A DNA stretch of 64,000 bases from positions 5,828,001 to 5,892,000 of the forward strand of contig NZ_CP075691.1 of assembly GCF_020026305.1 (NCBI RefSeq). The letters are read 5' to 3'. Shown piece by piece: positions 61,515-64,000 of this stretch. This DNA is from Streptomyces sp. 135. GTDB taxonomy: Bacteria; Actinomycetota; Actinomycetes; Streptomycetales; Streptomycetaceae. The position numbers and the translations under genes are program-made. How positions within the stretch are numbered: the first letter of the stretch is position 1; every line of letters starts with the position of its first letter. Below the pieces are notes generated by a model that did not search any database, was not told the origin of the DNA, and saw only the letters and a program-made list of their open reading frames with translations.

Positions 61515-61577
61515 TTGCACAGCTGTGTGCAGTGGCGTAAGTTGCACACCAGTGTGTAATTGCACAGTGCTGTGCAA
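61515..61577. promoter_or_regulatory. Three palindromic TetR operators
   Basis: Three 18-bp palindromes of the form TTGCACA-N4-TGTGYAA lie at 61515-61532 (TTGCACAGCTGTGTGCAG), 61542-61559 (TTGCACACCAGTGTGTAA) and 61560-61577 (TTGCACAGTGCTGTGCAA). The last two are directly adjacent. All are between the divergent TetR and exporter genes, giving one shared, probably cooperative, control region. Confidence 0.9.
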
Positions 61578-61626
61578 GGTCACCGGAAAGCAAGAACGCG
61601 CGGCAGCAGGGAAGGGTGAGACTTCG

Positions 61627-63318
61627 GTGGCTCTACTCATGAAGCAACCGGTCGAGGAGATGAAGGGGCCGTACGCACGCCGCTGGTGGGCGCTGGGCGT
61701 GCTCTGCCTGAGCCTACTGATCATCGTCATGGCGAACACGGCACTGACCGTCGCCGCCCCCGACATGACCAAGGATCTCGGCCTCTCCAGCTCCGACCTC
61801 CAGTGGGTCATCGACGGCTACACCGTCCCGTACGCCGCGCTGATGCTGCTGCTCGGCGCCATCGGCGACAAGTACAGCCGCCGCGGCGCGCTGGTGCTCG
61901 GCCTCGTCGTCTTCGGCGCGGGCTCGGTCGCGGGCTCGCTGGTCGACAGCTCGGGCGGGGTCATCGCGTCCCGCGCGGTGATGGGCTTCGGCGCGGCGAT
62001 GATCATGCCGGCCACGCTGTCGCTGCTCGCGGCGACCTTCCCGCGCGCGGAGCGGGCCAAGGCCATCGTGCTGTGGACCGCCACCGCCGGTCTCGCGATC
62101 GCCGCGGGTCCGCTGGTCGCGGGCGCGCTCCTGGAGGACCACGGCTGGTCCTCGACCTTCCTGATCAACGTGCCGGTCGCCGTCCTCGCGATCGCCGGTG
62201 CCTTCGTGCTGATCCCGCCGTCCAAGGCCGGGCACCACGACCGCATCGACTACGTCGGCGGGCTGCTCTCCGTCATCTGGACCGGCGCGCTGGTCTACAT
62301 GATCATCCAGGGTCCGCACTTCGGCTGGGACGTCAAGGCGGTCTCCGCGGCCGTCGTGGCGGGCGTCGGCCTGCTGGCCTTCGTCGCCTGGGAGCTGCGA
62401 CACCCGCACCCGATCCTGAACGTCCGCCGCTTCCTCGACCGCCGCTTCGCCGGCTCGAACCTCGCGGTGGCGCTGTTCTTCCTCGCGGTCTTCGGCGCGT
62501 TCTACTACCTGACCCAGCACCTCCAGTTCGTCCTCGGCTACAACCCGCTGGAGACGGGCGTGCGCATGCTGCCGCTCGCGGGCGCGGTCTTCGTCGGCTC
62601 GGCGCTCACCGGTTTCCTCACCCCGCGCATCGGCATGAAGATCACCGTGTCGGCGGGCATGGTCGCGGGCACGGTGGCGCTCGCCCTGCTCACCCAGGTC
62701 GACGTCCACTCCTCGTACGGGGACTTCGTCGCCCCGCTGATCGTCCTCGGCCTGGCCATCGGCCTCGCGCTGTCGCCGTGCACCGACGCGATCATGGGCG
62801 CGTTCCCCGAGTCGGAGCTGGGCGTCGGCGGCGCGGTCAACGACACGTCCCTGGAGCTCGGCGGGTCGCTCGGCATCGCCATCCTCGGCTCGGTGCTGGC
62901 CAGTTCGTACTCCTCGAAGCTGGAGGACGCGGCGTCGGCCTCCGGCACCAAGCTGCCCGACGGCACGCTGGAGACCGCGCAGGACTCGGTCGGCGCGGGC
63001 TACGCGGTGGCCCAGGGCATCGGCGACAAGGCGCACGCGGCGGCGGAGCAGGCGGCCCACGCCTCTTCCCAGCAGCAGGCGGCCCAGCTCAAGGGCCAGG
63101 CCGAGCAGCTGGCCCAGGGCGCGGGCAAGATGGCCGACGCGGTCGGCTCCGCTTTCTCCGACGCGGTCGCGCACACCAGCCTGGTCGGCGCGGTGATCCT
63201 CGGCGTCGGCACGGTCCTGGTGGCGGTTCTGCTGCCGCGCAAGGGCAGGGCCGCAGAGCCCGAGGCCGAGGCCTCGGCGCCGGAGCCGGTCGCCGCCGGG
63301 TCCAGCGGCCGGAAGTAG
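61627..63318 (+). CDS. DHA2-type MFS multidrug exporter
   Basis: A 563-residue, 14-TM major facilitator starting at a GTG (VALLMKQPVEEMKGPYARRWWALGVLCLSLLIIVMANTALTVAAPDM); an ATG four codons later is possible. Motif A-like GAIGDKYSRRGALVLG, the motif C-like AGLAIAAGPLVAGALLEDHGWSSTFLINVPVAV and DHA2 hallmarks are present. Between the last two TM helices is an unusual Ala/Gln-rich extracytoplasmic loop of about 85 residues (AHAAAEQAAHASSQQQAAQLKGQAEQLAQGAGKMADAVG). Substrate unknown. Regulated by the TetR above. Confidence 0.93.
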   Translation: MALLMKQPVEEMKGPYARRWWALGVLCLSLLIIVMANTALTVAAPDMTKDLGLSSSDLQWVIDGYTVPYAALMLLLGAIGDKYSRRGALVLGLVVFGAGSVAGSLVDSSGGVIASRAVMGFGAAMIMPATLSLLAATFPRAERAKAIVLWTATAGLAIAAGPLVAGALLEDHGWSSTFLINVPVAVLAIAGAFVLIPPSKAGHHDRIDYVGGLLSVIWTGALVYMIIQGPHFGWDVKAVSAAVVAGVGLLAFVAWELRHPHPILNVRRFLDRRFAGSNLAVALFFLAVFGAFYYLTQHLQFVLGYNPLETGVRMLPLAGAVFVGSALTGFLTPRIGMKITVSAGMVAGTVALALLTQVDVHSSYGDFVAPLIVLGLAIGLALSPCTDAIMGAFPESELGVGGAVNDTSLELGGSLGIAILGSVLASSYSSKLEDAASASGTKLPDGTLETAQDSVGAGYAVAQGIGDKAHAAAEQAAHASSQQQAAQLKGQAEQLAQGAGKMADAVGSAFSDAVAHTSLVGAVILGVGTVLVAVLLPRKGRAAEPEAEASAPEPVAAGSSGRK

Positions 63319-63333
63319 CAGTAGCGGTACATG

Positions 63334-63369
63334 GGCCGGGGCAGGGAGGTGAACCTCCCTGCCCCGGCC
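63334..63369. terminator. Perfect 16-bp stem after the exporter gene
   Basis: GGCCGGGGCAGGGAGG (63334-63349) is perfectly inverted at 63354-63369 with a 4-nt loop that can itself close further. It lies 16 bp after the exporter stop and is followed by TTGTGTT; a strong terminator. Confidence 0.9.
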
Positions 63370-63511
63370 TTGTGTTCGGCGCCCTGTTGCGGACGGCCCG
63401 CTGGACCGTCGAGCACTGCGTGGGGCCGCTCGGGGTCGGTACGTTGCTGGTCAAACCCCTGCGGCACGTCACCGGGGTGCATGAGCCCCGAAAAGAAGTC
63501 GTCGAAATTCG

Positions 63512-63541
63512 TTGACACCACTCCAGGTGGAGTACTACGTT
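63512..63541 (+). promoter_or_regulatory. MerR-type promoter
   Basis: -35 TTGACA (63512-63517) and -10 TACGTT (63536-63541) are 18 bp apart, slightly long, and the spacer contains the palindrome ACTCC-AGGT-GGAGT (63520-63533). A long spacer with an operator inside it is the hallmark of MerR-family activators. No MerR gene is in the window. The stretch from the exporter stop to 63766 (448 bp) holds only this, the hairpin above and the small ORF below. Confidence 0.7.
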
Positions 63542-63605
63542 CTAACCACTTCGGGCAGAGTACAACGAGCGACGTGCTTCTCGGCGCGTCGGACAAGGAG
63601 CCAGA

Positions 63606-63695
63606 TTGCGCAGCCCCAGGCGCTTCCCGCGGCCCGTCAAGCCGCAGTCCGTGCCGCGGCCCCGGCCGCTCCCCAAGCCGGGGAGCCGCAGCTGA
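63606..63695 (+). CDS. Possible 29-residue Pro/Arg-rich small ORF
   Basis: A TTG start with AAGGAG 5 bp upstream (63595-63600) opens a 29-codon frame ending TGA at 63693-63695. The product starts MRSPRRFPRPVKPQ and is over 50 percent Pro and Arg with Lys, strongly basic, without hydrophobic stretch. It lies between the MerR-type promoter and the next gene, so it would be in that gene's leader. It may be a real small protein, a leader peptide, or chance; GC-rich DNA readily yields Pro/Arg codons. Confidence 0.3.
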   Translation: MRSPRRFPRPVKPQSVPRPRPLPKPGSRS

Positions 63696-63766
63696 CCGGC
63701 CACCGCGCCCGCGCCCGCGCCCTCGATGGACCTACCGCCCCCGACCGCCGCTTCCCAGGAGTCCGC

Positions 63767-64000
63767 ATGCGAAAGCTCGTCTACTTCATCGCCGTCAGCA
63801 TCGACGGGTTCATCGCCGGGCCCGACGGTTCCGACCCCACGGGCCCCGACGGCTTCTGGCCGGTCGCTCAGGACTACGTCCAGCACCTCGCGCAGACGTA
63901 CCCCGAGACCCTGCCGGCCCCGGCCAGGGAAGCCCTCGGCATCACCGCCGAGGGGACCCACTTCGACACCATCCTCGAAGGCCGCAGGACGTACATGAAC
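63767..64000 (+). CDS. Dihydrofolate-reductase/RibD C-terminal-like protein (3' end missing)
   Basis: The first 78 residues of a protein that runs off the window: MRKLVYFIAVSIDGFIAGPDG ... FDTILEGRRTYMN. The opening VSIDGFIAGPDG and the GRRTY motif are those of the RibD C-terminal/DHFR-like oxidoreductase family, which use NADPH. AGGAG precedes the ATG. It is preceded by a MerR-type promoter about 225 bp upstream, so it may belong to an inducible stress or drug response (inference). Confidence 0.82.
   Translation, partial: MRKLVYFIAVSIDGFIAGPDGSDPTGPDGFWPVAQDYVQHLAQTYPETLPAPAREALGITAEGTHFDTILEGRRTYMN

Noticed and set aside
60878..61549. Longer TetR start at 61549 (GTG, MCNLRHC...)
   Set aside because: It would translate through two of the three operators, and family members start close to the SRADANRRRIL segment.

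Overview
The window is high-GC chromosomal DNA from an actinomycete, almost certainly a Streptomyces. Third codon positions are strongly GC, GTG starts are common, many genes overlap by ATGA or GTGA, and it carries the Streptomyces-specific polar-growth gene scy plus Streptomyces-type neighbours (icmA, cslA-glxA, absC-like marR, DUF6230/DUF6114). From memory, gene order resembles the S. coelicolor core region around SCO5397-SCO5440. No tRNA, rRNA, CRISPR array, insertion sequence or prophage was recognised.

Layout. 1-5.6 kb: partial scy (minus), methylmalonyl-CoA epimerase (minus), acetyl-CoA acetyltransferase and MeaB GTPase (plus). 5.6-9.4 kb: a perfect hairpin, a 24-unit 14/15-bp minisatellite, a secreted PepSY protein divergent from an OmpR-type two-component pair, and an AbsC-like MarR regulator. 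9.5-12.5 kb: three consecutive AIM24 proteins, a DUF3817 membrane protein and a thiamine-binding-family protein. 12.5-14.6 kb: an SRPBCC/DUF4166/TetR operon with two TetR-like operators. 14.9-19.8 kb: cellulose-synthase-like cslA, copper oxidase glxA and a convergent GH6 lipoprotein, the known module for the hyphal-tip glycan. 20-22.7 kb: MarR, a second DUF3817 protein and isobutyryl-CoA mutase large subunit icmA behind a 22-bp perfect palindrome. 22.8-30.3 kb: secreted alpha/beta hydrolase, a second OmpR-type two-component pair divergent from a MurG paralogue plus NAD-dependent epimerase, a TetR regulator and a thioredoxin-TPR protein. 30.3-33.7 kb: a structured 0.67-kb spacer followed by DUF6230, DUF6114 and a long acidic secreted protein.

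33.8-40 kb is central metabolism: pyk, ackA and pta on the minus strand and divergent pfkA, covering the step from fructose-6-phosphate to fructose-1,6-bisphosphate, PEP to pyruvate and acetyl-CoA to acetate with ATP. 40-46 kb holds an XRE regulator and a polymorphic RHS toxin with a SMI1/KNR4 immunity gene; the toxin tip and immunity gene look AT-richer than their surroundings. 46-50 kb: a membrane Ser/Thr kinase fused to an extracellular substrate-binding domain, with two secreted partners. 50-53.7 kb: a sugar-type ABC transporter (binding protein and two permeases) behind a LacI-like operator with no local LacI gene. 53.7-57.7 kb: a CitA/DcuS-type two-component system divergent from a DctA C4-dicarboxylate symporter. 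57.8-60.9 kb: a 1027-residue NACHT-LRR protein of the bacterial NLR type, the best candidate for a less-described defence system. 60.9-64 kb: TetR divergent from a DHA2-type MFS exporter with three palindromic operators, then a MerR-type promoter, a possible 29-residue Pro/Arg-rich small ORF and a partial dihydrofolate-reductase-like gene running off the end.

Links between genes: Scy and the CslA/GlxA/GH6 set all act at hyphal tips in known Streptomyces. Mce, MeaB, thiolase and IcmA form a branched and short acyl-CoA network feeding methylmalonyl-CoA and butyryl-CoA, with Pta/AckA/Pyk/Pfk at the centre. Much of the rest is paired sensor/regulator and target units in which the intergenic operators can be seen directly.
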